In this document: positions 52,311 through 63,309 of the stretch, in pieces
Position numbering within the stretch: position 1 is the first letter of the stretch
Layout: every line of letters starts with the position of its first letter
DNA from: Prorocentrum cordatum
Taxonomy: Eukaryota; Sar; Dinophyceae; Prorocentrales; Prorocentraceae
NCBI GenBank assembly: GCA_963575745.1
Contig: CAUYUJ010008569.1
Location: 391,612 to 455,611, forward strand
Reading direction: 5' to 3'
DNA: 64,000 nucleotides
Notes under the pieces: model-generated
What the model saw: only the letters and a program-made list of their open reading frames with translations
Told to the model about the DNA's origin: nothing
Databases searched by the model: none
Translations under genes and position numbers: made by a program

Positions 52311-52800
52311 TCAGAAGTGGCGCTCCAGCGCGGGCGCGGCGCAGAGCTCGTTCTCGCCGGAGGCGCACGGGAGCGGCAGCGGGGCAGCGGTCGCCGCGCG
52401 AGGGCGGGCGAAGTGCGGACCTCGCCCCAGGCGCCGCGCAGTTGGTGAGTGAAGGCGGCAATGCTGCGTCAGCGCTGTGCATTTCTCGTTATTCGGGAGG
52501 GGGAAAAACACACACAGACACAATTAATCGTCGATCCCCAAGGATCCCCAAGAAAATATGGAAAAATATGGGAAGTGGAGGGGAACACAGAAACACGGAA
52601 AATATGGGGAATCCGGTTATTTGTGTGTAGTTATTTGTGTGTCCCAGGGCCCTTTCAGTTATCGTCGCGCCCATCGGAAGTGGTGCCGTTCCAGCCCCCG
52701 CGCGGCCCGCGCGGTCTTCGCTGGATCGTCGGAGGCGCGGCCGCGCGCGAGCGCCTCCAGCTTAATTACGAGGTGGGAGCGCGCTCCGATCCCACAAACT
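52311..52800. repeat. GC-rich dispersed repeat, copy B, interrupted by MITE-2
   Basis: Homologous in block order to 4440-4740. The MITE-2 insert at 52493-52658 separates the GTGAAGG and GCGCCCAT blocks that are adjacent in copy A. Confidence 0.6.
52493..52658. mobile_element. MITE family 2, full copy with TTAT on both sides
   Basis: CGGGAGGGGGAAAAACACAC at the left, GTGTGTCCCAGGGCCCTTTC then AG at the right. TTAT at 52489-52492 and 52659-52662 is a likely target-site duplication. Confidence 0.85.
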
Positions 52801-53196
52801 GCCCCAGTCACATTCAAACCCCGTCCTACCAAGACGCACTGATCCCCAGACCCACTTGTATTCCTAATCTCGCACAGTCTGACCTATGTATATTCAGACG
52901 CGCGTATACTTAGTAACCCTTCGGTTCGGCATCATTCACCATCTGCACGACTCGTACCTCGTCAGCTTCAGCACAACACGCAAACCAATTCGCGCAGATT
53001 CAGACACTGAGACTGGAAAACGTTGGAAGAATGATGCTCTCCGTGCTCAACAGGTCTTTGCACCGCGCAAACCTGCAGCATGCCAATATTATGGTCATCT
53101 ACGTGCTGTACTTGCGACATTGGTAAGGTCAAAGCACCCCATCACACACCTCGCGTGGTTTGTCATCCTTCCCCCGCCTCCTCCTGTTTCCCCCTG
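52801..53196. other. No gene recognised
   Basis: CAGACCCAC-type words, then ordinary sequence; one frame near 53000 reads TGKRWKNDALRAQQVFAPRK but is short. Confidence 0.35.
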
Positions 53197-53316
53197 TCGT
53201 GCTATTCCGCCTCTTCCTCCTCCGCCTCTTCCTCCTCCTCCTCCTCCTCCACTTCCTCCTCCTCCTCCTCCTCATCCTCCTCCTCCTCCTCCTCCTCCTC
53301 CTCCTCCTCCTCCTCG
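53197..53316. repeat. (CTC)n tract
   Basis: About 120 bp with GCC and ACT interruptions. Confidence 0.92.
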
Positions 53317-53527
53317 TTATCATCGTGCTGCGAAGGTGTTGGACCGCCGTCTTTAAGGCATCATCATCATCCACCACCGCAACCAACATCGTCTTGCCCA
53401 TCCCTCGCGTGATCTTCCCCTCCGCCCCCCCCTCCTCCGCATCCCCTCACGTCTTCCTCCCACACTCCCCTCGTCCCTCGTCCCCCTTCTCCGCCCTCGC
53501 CCTCCTCCAGCCCGTCCCTTGTTCTAA

Positions 53528-53678
53528 GTCGGGCGTGTCCCTCTACAGGAGGGATATTCACAATGGTCAAAAAATAGTCTGGGACGATGTTTTGAATATG
53601 TTTGAGCATTGGGGGAGCATGTTTGGTGTATTTTCAGTTGTTCGCCCAAAAGAACCCTGTAGTGGGACATGCCCGACC
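53528..53678. mobile_element. MITE family 3 copy
   Basis: GTCGGGCGTGTCCCTCTACA, then AGTCTGGGACGATG in the interior, and ...GGGACATGCCCGACC. Confidence 0.83.
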
Positions 53679-53899
53679 TGATCCTTGCTCCCTGAACTCA
53701 CCTCCCTCCCGTCCATCCTCCTCCCCCCGTTCCCGCCAGCACTCGGAGGTCCACGGGTCGACGAGTGCGCCTGTGGGAGGGGCGCAGCCCCAAATCTGGG
53801 GCTCCTGCGCAAGGCACGCTCGGCGAAGAAGCCCGCAAGATCTCCTCGCTCACACGCACCCGCAGGGGGAGTTCTCGGCCGAACCCTTACCTCCATGCC

Positions 53900-53999
53900 T
53901 CCGCCCTCCGCTCGCCTCGGCCATCCGAGGCCTGGAGCAGTACCCGAAGATAGACAAGCGCGCCAGGAACAGGCTGGAGAAGGCTCTCGTGGACAACAG
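53900..53999 (+). CDS. Candidate exon, basic helical peptide, function unknown
   Basis: After CCTCCGCCCTCCGCTCGCCT the frame reads LASAIRGLEQYPKIDKRARN, then RLEKALVDNR at the end of 53998-54000. The following CGCGCG-rich run looks non-coding, and ACAACAG|GCGCGC would be a GC donor. An acceptor could be CCGAG at 53925-53929. The helix LEQYPKIDKRARNRLEKAL is convincingly protein-like, but no family is recognised. Confidence 0.38.
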
Positions 54000-54231
54000 G
54001 CGCGCGCTCGCGCACGCGCGCGCGCACGCGCGCGCGCACGCGCGCCTCCCGCGCGCACGCCGCGCGCGCCCGGCTGCGCCGCCCAGAGGACGATCGAGCG
54101 ATCCCCTCCTTCGCTTCCCCAGACATGTTCGCGTCGTGGCAAGAACACGACGGACGGCTTTTGACCGCTCTCGGCATGGGGGCCTTCGCCGGGCCCCAGG
54201 CCGTCAAAGGATGGCCTGGGATGACAAAGTC

Positions 54232-54463
54232 TAGGCCTCTTAAATGGGGTCGGAGTAGATGGGGTCGGAGGATCGCGCCGCATCGCCAATACATCGGCGA
54301 TGTATCGGCAATGCGGCTCAATGTGGAGCCACGCTGGCGTCGCCGAGGCATCGCCGATGTCGCCGATGCATCGCCAATGCATCGGCGGTGTATCGCCGAT
54401 GTGTCGGCGATGCGGCGCGAATCTCCGACCCCACCTACTCAGACCCCATCTAGGAGGCCTCTA
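54232..54463. mobile_element. MITE family 4, best copy
   Basis: TAGGCCTCTTAAATGGGGTC and the right end GACCCCATCTAGGAGGCCTC are inverted, with a second inner pair GGGGTCGGAGGATCGCGCCG and CGGCGCGAATCTCCGACCCC. The centre is CGATGCATCGCC words. Total about 232 bp. Confidence 0.83.
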
Positions 54464-54607
54464 AGAGGCGGCCTTGGAGAAAGGCTCGGGACCCTGGGGG
54501 CACCGCACCCAAAAATCACGACGTCGGATGCGTTGGCCTCTGTGCCTCGCCCGTGTCCTCCCCGTGAGGGTTTTTTGGCGCCCGCGCCGCGGGGATCCCG
54601 GGTGGTC

Positions 54608-54780
54608 AGTGTCTCCTCCTCCTTCTCTTCCTCCTCCTCCTCCTCCTCCTCCTCCTCTCCTCCTCCTTCTCCTCGTGATCCTCCTCTTTTCCTCCTCCTC
54701 CTCCTCTTCCTGCTCCTCCTCCTCCTCCTCCTCCTTCTCCTCCTCCGCTTCCTCCTCCTCTTCCTCCTCCTCCTCCTCAT
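54608..54780. repeat. (CTC)n tract before an exon
   Basis: About 170 bp, with TCCTCGTGATCCTCCTCTTT inside. Confidence 0.92.
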
Positions 54781-54796
54781 GCGACTACACTGCGAG

Positions 54797-54931
54797 TCGC
54801 GCATCGAAGACGCCCACAGCGAGTCACCGCCGCCCGCTGCCTTTCTGGAAACGCCCGCGCGACCAGACGTGAGGCCCAGATTGGCCAAGCAGTTGGACCG
54901 CGCGTTCCCCCAGCCGCGGCGGAAAGCCTTG
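54797..54931 (+). CDS. Candidate exon, basic peptide of unknown function
   Basis: The CTC tract ends at 54779 and AG follows at 54795-54796. The frame reads SRIEDAHSESPPPAAFLETP, ARPDVRPRLAKQLDRAFPQP, RRKAL, where GCCTTG|GTGGAG offers a GT donor. A GGA tract starts immediately. RPRLAKQLDRAF is helical and protein-like; no domain recognised. It could be the next exon after 53.9 kb on the same strand (the intervening MITE-4 and CTC tract would be intronic). Confidence 0.48.
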
Positions 54932-54935
54932 GTGG

Positions 54936-55165
54936 AGGAAGAGGGGGAGGAGGAGACGGACAGGAAGGAGGTTGTGGAGGAGGAGGAGGAGGAGGAAAAG
55001 AGGAGGATCACGAGGAGAAGGAGGAGGAGGAGGAGGAAGAGAAGAGAAGAGAAGAGAAGAGAAGAGAAGAGAAGAGAAGAGAAGAGAAGAGAAGAGAAGA
55101 GAAGAGAAGAGAAAGAGGAGGAGGAGGAGGAGGAGGAGACGGGCAGGAAGGAGGAGGAGCAGGAG
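54936..55165. repeat. (GGA)n tract containing an (AAGAG)n pentanucleotide run
   Basis: GGA at 54936-55038 and 55114-55165. Between them about 15 perfect AAGAG units at 55039-55113. Confidence 0.93.
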
Positions 55166-55985
55166 GAGGCCGCTTGAGGGCCTCGTTGTCTCAGGGGCGA
55201 TCGTGCGGGCCTCTGGTGCCGCCGCGGGCGTGCGAGAGCCCGAAAGTACAGGCAGACGAAGATCCTTTGATACCGAACGCGCTGGGGCGATGTTCGCCTC
55301 TGGCGGGCGGCGTGGCCAGCGTGTACTGCTCCATGCTCGCGCGACGCCTCGTCGCTGCCACGTGCGCGCGGCGGCGGCCCTGACGTTTCCCTCTCGCACC
55401 GTGCTGTTGAGCACCGGGTGTGCAGTTCCCCCTCGGAGCCGTCTTGGAGCTGTCGCGGAGGCCATCTGCTGCCGCTTTGGGGGCCCTCCCAGCCGGCTTG
55501 CCATCCCGGAAGCGTCTTGGGGCCAGCTCGGATCAACTTGTGGGGATGCCGGCGGGCTGGGCCGAGACCCCGCGAGGCCTTGAAGCTTGCAGCTTCCCTC
55601 GGGGATCGCGCCCCCCCCCGAAGGACTGGCCCAGAAGCGAAGCCCCCGCCAAAGGAGAGGGGCCCCGAAGACAAGGAGGCGCACGCGCGCGCGTTGGGAG
55701 CCGCCGCCGCCGCCGCCGCCGAGGGCGGCGGCGTCGACGGCGTCGTCGGCGTCGTCGGCGCCGCGCGCGCGTCCGCACGCGCGCGCTCGCGCCGACGCGG
55801 GCGCGGCGGCAGCGGCTGGCGGCTCGGAGCGCCGCGCGGCCGCCCCCGCGCGCCGGAAGCTGCCGCGGCGGCCCTGCGGCGGCGATGCCGCCGCGGCGCC
55901 CCGGCAGCGCGAGGGCGAGGCGGGTCGTCGGCGCCGTCGGGGTCGTCGTCGCCGCGGCCGCCACCGCCGTCGTCGGTGCCGCCGC
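55166..55985. other. Very GC-rich stretch, no supported gene
   Basis: (GCC)n-like and CGCGCG sequence from 55690 on. Ala/Arg/Pro frames open on both strands by composition. Confidence 0.4.
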
Positions 55986-56050
55986 CGCCGCCGTCCTCCC
56001 CTCCTCCTCCTCCTCCTCCTCCTCCTCCTCCTCCTCCTCCTTCTCCTGCG
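55986..56050. repeat. (GCC)n/(CTC)n tract before an exon
   Basis: CCGCCGCCGCC then CTC repeats, ending CTCCCTCCTTCCGAG at 56076. Confidence 0.88.
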
Positions 56051-56076
56051 CCATCCTCCTCCTCCCTCCTTCCGAG

Positions 56077-56240
56077 GAGCAAGAGGTCATGAGTCATGAT
56101 GGTGGTGCTTTCCAGGATTTCCGGGGGGGGGGCCCAGATTTCTCCATCTCTCCCGATGATCCGCACTGGCAGCGCCGGCCGCAGGATGCTCTGGAGATCA
56201 TGGAACGCATCCTGAGCAAAGTCCATCATGACATCAGTAT
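56077..56240 (+). CDS. Candidate exon, function unknown (DDPHWQRRPQDALEIMERIL)
   Basis: The acceptor is TCCGAG at 56076 after a CTC tract. In phase the frame reads EQEVMSHDGGAFQDFRGGGP, DFSISPDDPHWQRRPQDALE, IMERILSKVHHDIS. The reverse strand is also open but less protein-like. A G8 run (56124-56131) gives GGG. The 3' end is not fixed. Acidic with an amphipathic helix; no family recognised. Confidence 0.42.
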
Positions 56241-56838
56241 TGCCCTACTCCTCCCTACTCGTACTAAAGCGTTGTTTTTCCCCCATCGCCGCTGCCCTCA
56301 TCTTCGCCGCGGCCGCCACCGCCGTCGTCAGCAGCACCGCCGTCGCTGCCGCAGAAGGAGCACGCGTACCCCGACCTCCTCTTGGTTGCATAGAAATCGC
56401 GACGGACGGTGGTTGCCTATTGTCTGCCTCTGAGGGCCCTCCCCGGGACCAGGGACCTTCAAACATTGCTCCCAGGGAAAAGGTCGAGGCTTCCAGGGAC
56501 CCGTACTGAAAAAATCGGACATCACATGCCTAGGGAGGGGTTCGCGCCCCCCTTGTCCTTCCCCATCTCTGGTTAATTCAAGCTTCGCGCGGCCCGCTTA
56601 GCTTCGACCGGAAGAGGTGCGCTCTCGACCCGCGAATCAAAAAATGTCTAGGGAGGCCCCGCAGAGCCCCCAGAGGGCCGAGCGGGGCCCGTGCCCAGGA
56701 GCTCCCGCACAGCCTGGGGATTTCCCGCGCAGGCATCCCTCCCGTCATGGCCCAGAGAGGTTGCCGCCTTGATATTCCACGTCCTTGGGTCCAGTGCAGT
56801 CCGCGGGCAGCTTGCTGCTCGGCCCGCTCATAGTGTCA
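56241..56838. other. No gene; GC/AT mixed with a dispersed GGGCCCTCCCCGGGACCAGG word
   Basis: The piece at 56425-56520 resembles 46770-46870 and 54120-54230 (CCAGG.ACC.TC...). Possibly another foldback family, ends not defined. Confidence 0.35.
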
Positions 56839-56839
56839 A

Positions 56840-56999
56840 GTCGGGCCTGTCCCTCTACAGCAGGAGTATGCCAAAATAGCCGAACAAACCAAAAAGTCTG
56901 GGCACGACTTGTTCCAAACACGTTTGCCTATCTTTGGGTGTTTTTGACTCTGTCGCACTGTTCCGCCCAAAATCCGCCTGTGGGAGGGCACGCCCGACC
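56840..56999. mobile_element. MITE family 3 copy
   Basis: GTCGGGCCTGTCCCTCTACA at the left, AAATCCGCCTGTGGGAGGGC then ACGCCCGACC at the right. Interior AAAAAGTCTGGGCACGAC. Confidence 0.83.
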
Positions 57000-57404
57000 T
57001 CATTCTGGTGCTCGCCCCCCGTGGAGTGGGACTTCTCCTGGACCACCTTCTGGCACAGCTCGCCGTGCCACCCCCAGAGGGACTCGAGCTTGGCCCAGCG
57101 CATCCAGGGTACCTTACAGTCAAGACGCTGAAATAAGGAACAGTTCGGGTTCGGAACGGGCTCGATGTTCCTTAGGTTCCTCCAGTGCCGTTCCTCTTGC
57201 CCTCCTGGGGCACGGAGGCGCTTACAGGGCCAAGAAGGGGCTTCGTTCCTTATCTGGCGTTCCTTCTTTCAGCGGCCCGATTGTAAGGCTTTCCAGAGAT
57301 CCACTTCTCTGGCAAGATCCTGCGTGGCGTGATGTGGCGGGCTGTAACTGGCCAGGCCATGTTTCTTCGCCCCTCCAGCAGTTTTGGCGGCAGCAGTATA
57401 GGAA

Positions 57405-58000
57405 GCAACGCCTGGCCCAGAATATATCCGACGCAGGCCGCAGGCCAACGCGACCGTAGCCATGCCATCCCTGTTCAGTTTTGATTCTCAGCAGGCCTTC
57501 TCCATGCGTTGCTCATGATTGGATTCGCTTGGTCCTTCACATGCGTCCACCGCCAGCGCTCTGCCGGTTCCTCTCGGAGCCGCTTCGCCGCGCGCAGTGC
57601 CTCAGCGCGACGGGCGCGGACATGGCGTTGCTCTGTTACGTGCAAAATGGCATCATCCATGGCTGCCCTGGCCCAGGCTTGCTGTTCTCAATCGTAGGTG
57701 CCCCGTCCACGCACGACTTCGACCGCGGCATCAGCGCGAGGTCGGCCTGGCGCGCACCTGCACGGACCACGTTGGCGCCGCCCCCCCGCGCATCCGCGCG
57801 CTGCTCATCTTCTACCGCACCTTCAAAGCTGCCGAGAGGTTCTCGGCCCTGACCCCGGAGGTTGCACAACGTAAACCGCTCGTTTTGGAGAACTACATCC
57901 ATCAGACACGGTTGGTCCCTACCAGACGGCGTGGTCGCAAGAACAGATTCCTGAATAGATTCCGTCGAGGTCCTCGCATGCCTGGCGCACTCCGGCATGT
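57405..58000 (+). pseudogene. Third reverse-transcriptase fragment, frameshifted, motif C altered
   Basis: Parts in different frames line up as one RT palm: QNISDAG, RPQANATVAMPSLFSFDSQQ and AF (motif A FDxxxAF), HDWIRLVLHMRPPPALCRFL, LLCYVQNGIIHGCPGPGLLF (motif B), then LARTCTDHVGAA where C/ADD is expected (about 57756-57779), and RIRALLIFYRTFKAAERFSA. TDH replaces ADD, so the metal site is lost. It differs from LINE-1 and LINE-2 in motif B (GCPGPGLLF), so it is a third lineage. No flanking EEP or RNase H was seen. Confidence 0.68.
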
Positions 58001-59684
58001 ACTTAGGGCATGCGGCCCTCCGCAACAGTTGGAGAGCCCCGCTGGCGAAGTGGAGAAGCAGGAGCACTAAGCACTACAACAGCAGTGTCGGCTTCTCCTG
58101 GACGCGCCACAGCCAACGACCACAGCGCGAGGCGCACCATCGCCCTGAGCTGCGCGGGCCAGTCCACGCCGCCGCCCGCGGACACCGGCAGGAGGGGGTG
58201 GGGGGTGGGGGGGGGGGTTCTTAGAAACACCCCTGCTTCTTGGAAGCCGCGGGCCTTACCTGTAGATGTGAGGCCGGCGCTTTCTAAGAAGCAGCCTCCT
58301 AAAAAGCCCTCCCCCCTCCCTCCACCCCCTTCTGCGCGCCGCCAAAGGGCTGGGGCCGCCCCGTTCGTCGGATTGCGGCACGCTGCCCACTGCACCCCCC
58401 TGGGGGGCGGCCAGTTCAACCTCTCGCGCCGAGCAGGCCCCCGCTCCCAGAGAGTACTGTACCCCACCCCCCCCTGCGGGCGCGGCCCTCACCCAGAGCA
58501 CGCCGAGGGATTTTCGAGAGTTGGCGGCCGACGGCCCCAAGGCTTCGGGAAGAGGCCGGGGCCGCCCTGCCCGCCTCGCGCGCGGCGCATGGCCTGCCCC
58601 CCCCCCCCCCCCGGTTTTGGCAGCAGGCTCCTCGCGCGGAGTTGTTGGAAGCCGCCCGCCCGGGAGTGCTCCCCGAGGCCCGTCGGACAGGGGCTGCTCA
58701 CCGTCTCCCCCGAGGCTCTGTTGACGGTTGTCGTGGCCCGCCTGGCCAATCGGCCCCCTGAAACGGAGGCCCAGATCCGAGCGTGGACGTCCGACGGCGC
58801 ACGTTGGCAGTGCCATTTCCCGCAAGCGAGTGTTGCCTGAAAGCTCCTCGTGGACGGGCGGGCGACCGACCAGCGCTGTCAGAAGGGAGGTAAGTGACGG
58901 TAAGTGTTTCCTCGGTTGCAGTCAGTGTGGAATTAGTTTCGCACGCGATTTGTTGTTTTCTCTCTCTCTCTCTCTCCCTCTCTCTTTCCATATATATGTG
59001 TGTGTAAAATATCACTATTGGTCCTGCCCTCGCTTCGTCCACATCGTTGTGCCTCATCCTTCAGATCCGTTTCCCCCCTGGCTGCCCCATGTTGCGCCTT
59101 GGTCCGATTGCGCCCTCCGTTGGCTCTCTCAGTGTCCCTGCTGCCGCCATTCTGCTTCACCACCAGCCGAGTTCGCTGAGGGGATTTGAAGCTTTCGAGG
59201 AGCCGGCTGCTCGTTCGATCGCCGCCACTGCGCGGTTCCAGCCGGCAAGGCACGGAGGAGGAGTGAGCGGCCGCCTCGGCCGAGTGCCAGGAGGCCGGAC
59301 AGGATGCAGAGGAGCAGCAGTGTCCTTGTCAAAACCGAGTTGGAAAAAGCGCCCTCGAAGCTCGATTCGACCCCTCGGAACCCGATCGACGGCGTCGACG
59401 ACGAGGACGGCGACGGCGGCGGCGGCGACGGTGGCGGCGGCGACGAGGACGACGGCCACGACGACGAGCCTCTGGCGGCGGGCCGCCGTGCTGGCCCGCC
59501 GCCCCGGCCGCGCCGGCGCCAGGTCCGCGCCCCACGGCATCGGCGCGGGCTCGCCACCGTCAGACGGGTCGCCCTCTCGCGGGCTGGCCCGCGGGGTGTC
59601 GGACGGCTCGCCGCACACGGGCTCCCCCGTCAACGCGTGGGGGAGTCCCCTGGGCAGGCCGCCGCGGATCGAGGAACAGACAGC
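58001..59684. other. GC-rich stretch, no supported gene; CTTCTAAGAAGC foldback at 58205-58305
   Basis: Frames are Pro/Arg/Ala-rich. CTTCTTGGAAGC and CTTTCTAAGAAGC words resemble 18095-18205. (CT)n occurs at 58958-58985. Around 59300-59460 a frame reads QRSSSVLVKTELEKAPSKLD, then an Asp/Gly run, a weak coding candidate. Confidence 0.4.
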
Positions 59685-59858
59685 GGCACGAACATGAAGT
59701 CTCGACACTCCGCGCGCGCGTCTTGGATCTGCGTCGGAGGCTCCCTGGCGGCGCCTCCTGCACCGCCCCTGGCCCCTGGCGCGCTCCGTGCGCCAGGGAC
59801 GGGGGCCCAGCGCCGATCCGAGAGATCCGTGTGGAGCTCCGGAAGTTCATGTCGATGG
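59685..59858. mobile_element. MITE family 1, intact copy
   Basis: GGCACGAACATGAAGTCTCG at the left, GGAGCTCCGGAAGTTCATGT at the right. The arms TCTTGGATCTGCGTCGG and CCAGCGCCGATCCGAGAGA pair imperfectly. Confidence 0.8.
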
Positions 59859-59877
59859 AATTCAGAGCCCCCAATCA

Positions 59878-59975
59878 TCAGGGGTAACTCGCGCCAGGGC
59901 TAACTCGGGTTCGTTTTCGTTTTGCGGGAATGCAAACCCGAGTCACCCCGGACCCGAGCTGCCCCGGATCACTCG
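59878..59975. repeat. CCCGAGTT foldback (related to 22990-23198)
   Basis: AACTCGCGCCAGGGCTAACT, CGGGTTCG...CAAACCCGAGTCACCCCGG and CCCGAGCTGCCCCGGAT. Same order as the two copies at 23 kb. Confidence 0.6.
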
Positions 59976-60201
59976 GGCGCCCAAGTGTGGAGCTCCGGAA
60001 GCTCATGTCCGTGGAGCTGTTTGTTCCTCGAGCGGAAGAACCTCACGCTGTCGTCCGGCTCGCTGGCGTCCCGCTCGCCCACGGCGGAGGCGGGGGGCTC
60101 TCTTGGGAGGCGCCCCATCGAGGTCGGAGGGCCCAGGTTTCTGTGGCGTTCTTGTCTTTTGTTTTTGGGGGGGCCAGGAGGCCCCTCGTCGCCAAGGCTA
60201 C

Positions 60202-61211
<1,010 letters not shown>

Positions 61212-61382
61212 TAACGCAGAGGCTGGATTCGCCCCACGCATCTGGCCGGAGTACCCCCAAGGAAAGGTCCAGGGGCCGACGTTTTCAGCTCGAGGGGGGA
61301 GGTCGGATGGGGCCAGGGCGAGGATAGGTCCGTCCCAGAGCGTTCCGGAACGCTCTGAAGAGGCCGAGGCGCCCGAGACATC

Positions 61383-61545
61383 TCAGGAGGGAAAAAAGCA
61401 CACAGACACAATTAATCGTCGATCCCCCAGAAAATATAGGAAAATATTGGAAGAGGGGGGAAAACAAAAACCCAGAAAATATGTGAAAGTATAGGGGAAT
61501 CCAGTTATTTGTGTCTATTGTGTTGTGTGTCCCAGGGCCCCTTCA
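61383..61545. mobile_element. MITE family 2, full copy with ACATC on both sides
   Basis: TCAGGAGGGAAAAAAGCACA at the left, TGTGTCCCAGGGCCCCTTCA at the right. ACATC at 61378-61382 and 61546-61550 is a likely 5-bp target-site duplication. Confidence 0.87.
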
Positions 61546-61906
61546 ACATCCTCCAGAGCCGCCAGATGTCAGAGGTTCTCGACTTATCCTCGCCCGATTG
61601 TCTCCTCGTCCTGGTTTCGTCTTAGAGGAGGATCGGCGTGAAGACGGGCCCCAGGGAAGGCCCGTCGCCGTCGTCGGGCTCCCGAGGGGGCCCTCCCTGG
61701 GCTTTGGCGTCGTTAGAGAGAGGCTCGGGAGGAAAAGCTGGTCCTGGGGGTAGCCATGGGGCCCAGGTCACGCTCCCAGACCTCCCACGAGCTGATTGCT
61801 CCATCGCTGCGGGGCCCGACAGCGGCTCCCGGAAGCCCAAGCCGAGAGAAAAATGTCAAGTTGACCAAGAAAAGTCCGCCAGAGGGTTGGGAGTCCGCCT
61901 GGATCA
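61546..61906. other. No gene recognised
   Basis: GC-rich mixed sequence; short frames. Confidence 0.45.
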
Positions 61907-62058
61907 GGTCGGGCATGTCCCCCTACAGGCGGATGCTCAAAGAAGAACGAAGCATGACAGACAAATGCCCAAACGTGTTCAAGCATAGTCCAAAAATCGT
62001 CCCCAGAGGTTTTTTATTACAGTTTTGGATATCCCTCCTGTAGGGGGACGTGCCCGAC
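61907..62058. mobile_element. MITE family 3 copy, reverse orientation
   Basis: GGTCGGGCATGTCCCCCTAC at the left, CTCCTGTAGGGGGACGTGCC then CGAC at the right; TCGTCCCCAGAG is the reversed interior word. Confidence 0.82.
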
Positions 62059-62729
62059 GGAACGCCAGGACCCCTTTCCCTCGTCCAGGGGCAGCGCTAA
62101 GGGCGGGGGGGGGGGGCAGGGGGGCATGCGCGGGGGAAGACGCATCGGCCCCCCGAGCGCCCAGACATCGCCGTAGGAGGGGGCCCGACCGGCAGCCCCG
62201 CCCCCGCCCAGGGCCGCGCGGCTTCGCTCTCGGGGCACTGTCGCCAATCGATCTGCTCGACTGCACGCAAGAGTGGCCTCTCGCCGGCGTGACCTCTGGT
62301 GCGGGCTCCTCGGGCTCCCCGCGATCGCCGAGCGCGATGCGACATGAGCGGCCCGCGCCCTTGGGTTTGGTTCCCTCGCGCCCCCAAAAGCTGCGCACCA
62401 AAGGTCACTCTTACCCAGGGTCGCTCTTACGCCCAGCCGATCTGCGATGTGCAGTGGGGGCGTTCGTTCGGGAGTGTGCCCAGGAGGCCTCGGACCCTCG
62501 GGGGTTCCTCATCTGATAGGGGGCGGCGCCGACATCCATGGCCAGGCCTCGTTCGGTGTTCCACCGGCTCCCAGACCCTGGATTCCGCATCGAAGGGTTC
62601 CTTGTCCACTGCGCCCACCGTACCGTCAATTCCAGCTTGACGTCCCCCCCCCCCCCCCGGGAGCGGGTCCCCCGCGAAAGTTGCCCCTCAGAGGAGGGGG
62701 GGGATGTTCGACCCCCAGCAGGGTCGACG
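62059..62729. other. GC-rich stretch, no supported gene
   Basis: C- and G-runs at 62106-62116 and 62646-62658. No motif in any frame. Confidence 0.4.
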
Positions 62730-62830
62730 AAGCATAACGGCAGTGGAGAGCCATGAGTTCTTGGAGGTCCGCGCCAGTTTCGGTCGGCGCTGGAACCCCC
62801 TCCCATCCGCCTCCTCGGGGCTCAAGAGAC
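62730..62830. mobile_element. Possible MITE family 1 fragment (left arm only)
   Basis: CATAACGGCAGTGGAGAGCC, TTGGAGGTCCGCGCCAGTTT and CGGTCGGCGCTGG, then diverges. Confidence 0.45.
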
Positions 62831-62832
62831 GG

Positions 62833-62897
62833 GTCAGCCAGAGCGCCTGCTCTTGCAGGATCCTCCAGGGCCAGGGGTGCACTGACCCAGCATGGAC
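62833..62897. repeat. Short dispersed repeat (partner 10479-10545)
   Basis: GGTCAGCCAGAGCG, TGCAGGATCCTCCAG and CACTGACCCAGC. Confidence 0.45.
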
Positions 62898-62919
62898 GGC
62901 CGCGAACCGGTCGGTTCGG

Positions 62920-63010
62920 TTGCGTCGGTGTCGGTTAGAATCGATCGGTTCGGTCGGTTCGGTTGTTGCGGAGTCCTTGCGTCGTCGCGCCCTCTTCGGT
63001 TACTTCGGTT
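62920..63010. repeat. CGGTTCGGTCGGTTCGG short repeats
   Basis: TCGGTTCGGT words at about 5-10-bp steps, just before a GC-rich part and a GGA patch at 63150-63230. Confidence 0.6.
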
Positions 63011-63309
63011 GATTCGGTTTCGCCGCGGGCGCCTCGCTGGCGCCTCGTGCCGGCCCAGGGGATCGAATCGGCCGCCGGTTTCCAGTTCGGTTTCGCTGCC
63101 CACGGATTCGCGCCGATCTGATTCCGCTTGGCCTTTCCCTTTGAAGAAAAAGGGAGGAGGAAGAGGAGGAGGAGGTGGAGGAGCAGGAGGAGGAGAGGAG
63201 CAGGAGGAGGAGGAGCAGGAGCAGGAGCAAGGAGGTTGGTTGGCTGATTGGCCGGATGCGCGCAGTGGCGCATCGTTGGCCGGATAAATCTTGCCCCGTG
63301 GCCAGGCTT

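Noticed and set aside
57453-57463. ACCGTAGCCAT, the first 11 bases of a spliced leader
   Set aside because: The match ends there, and the bases code ATVAM within the RT fragment, so coincidence is likely.
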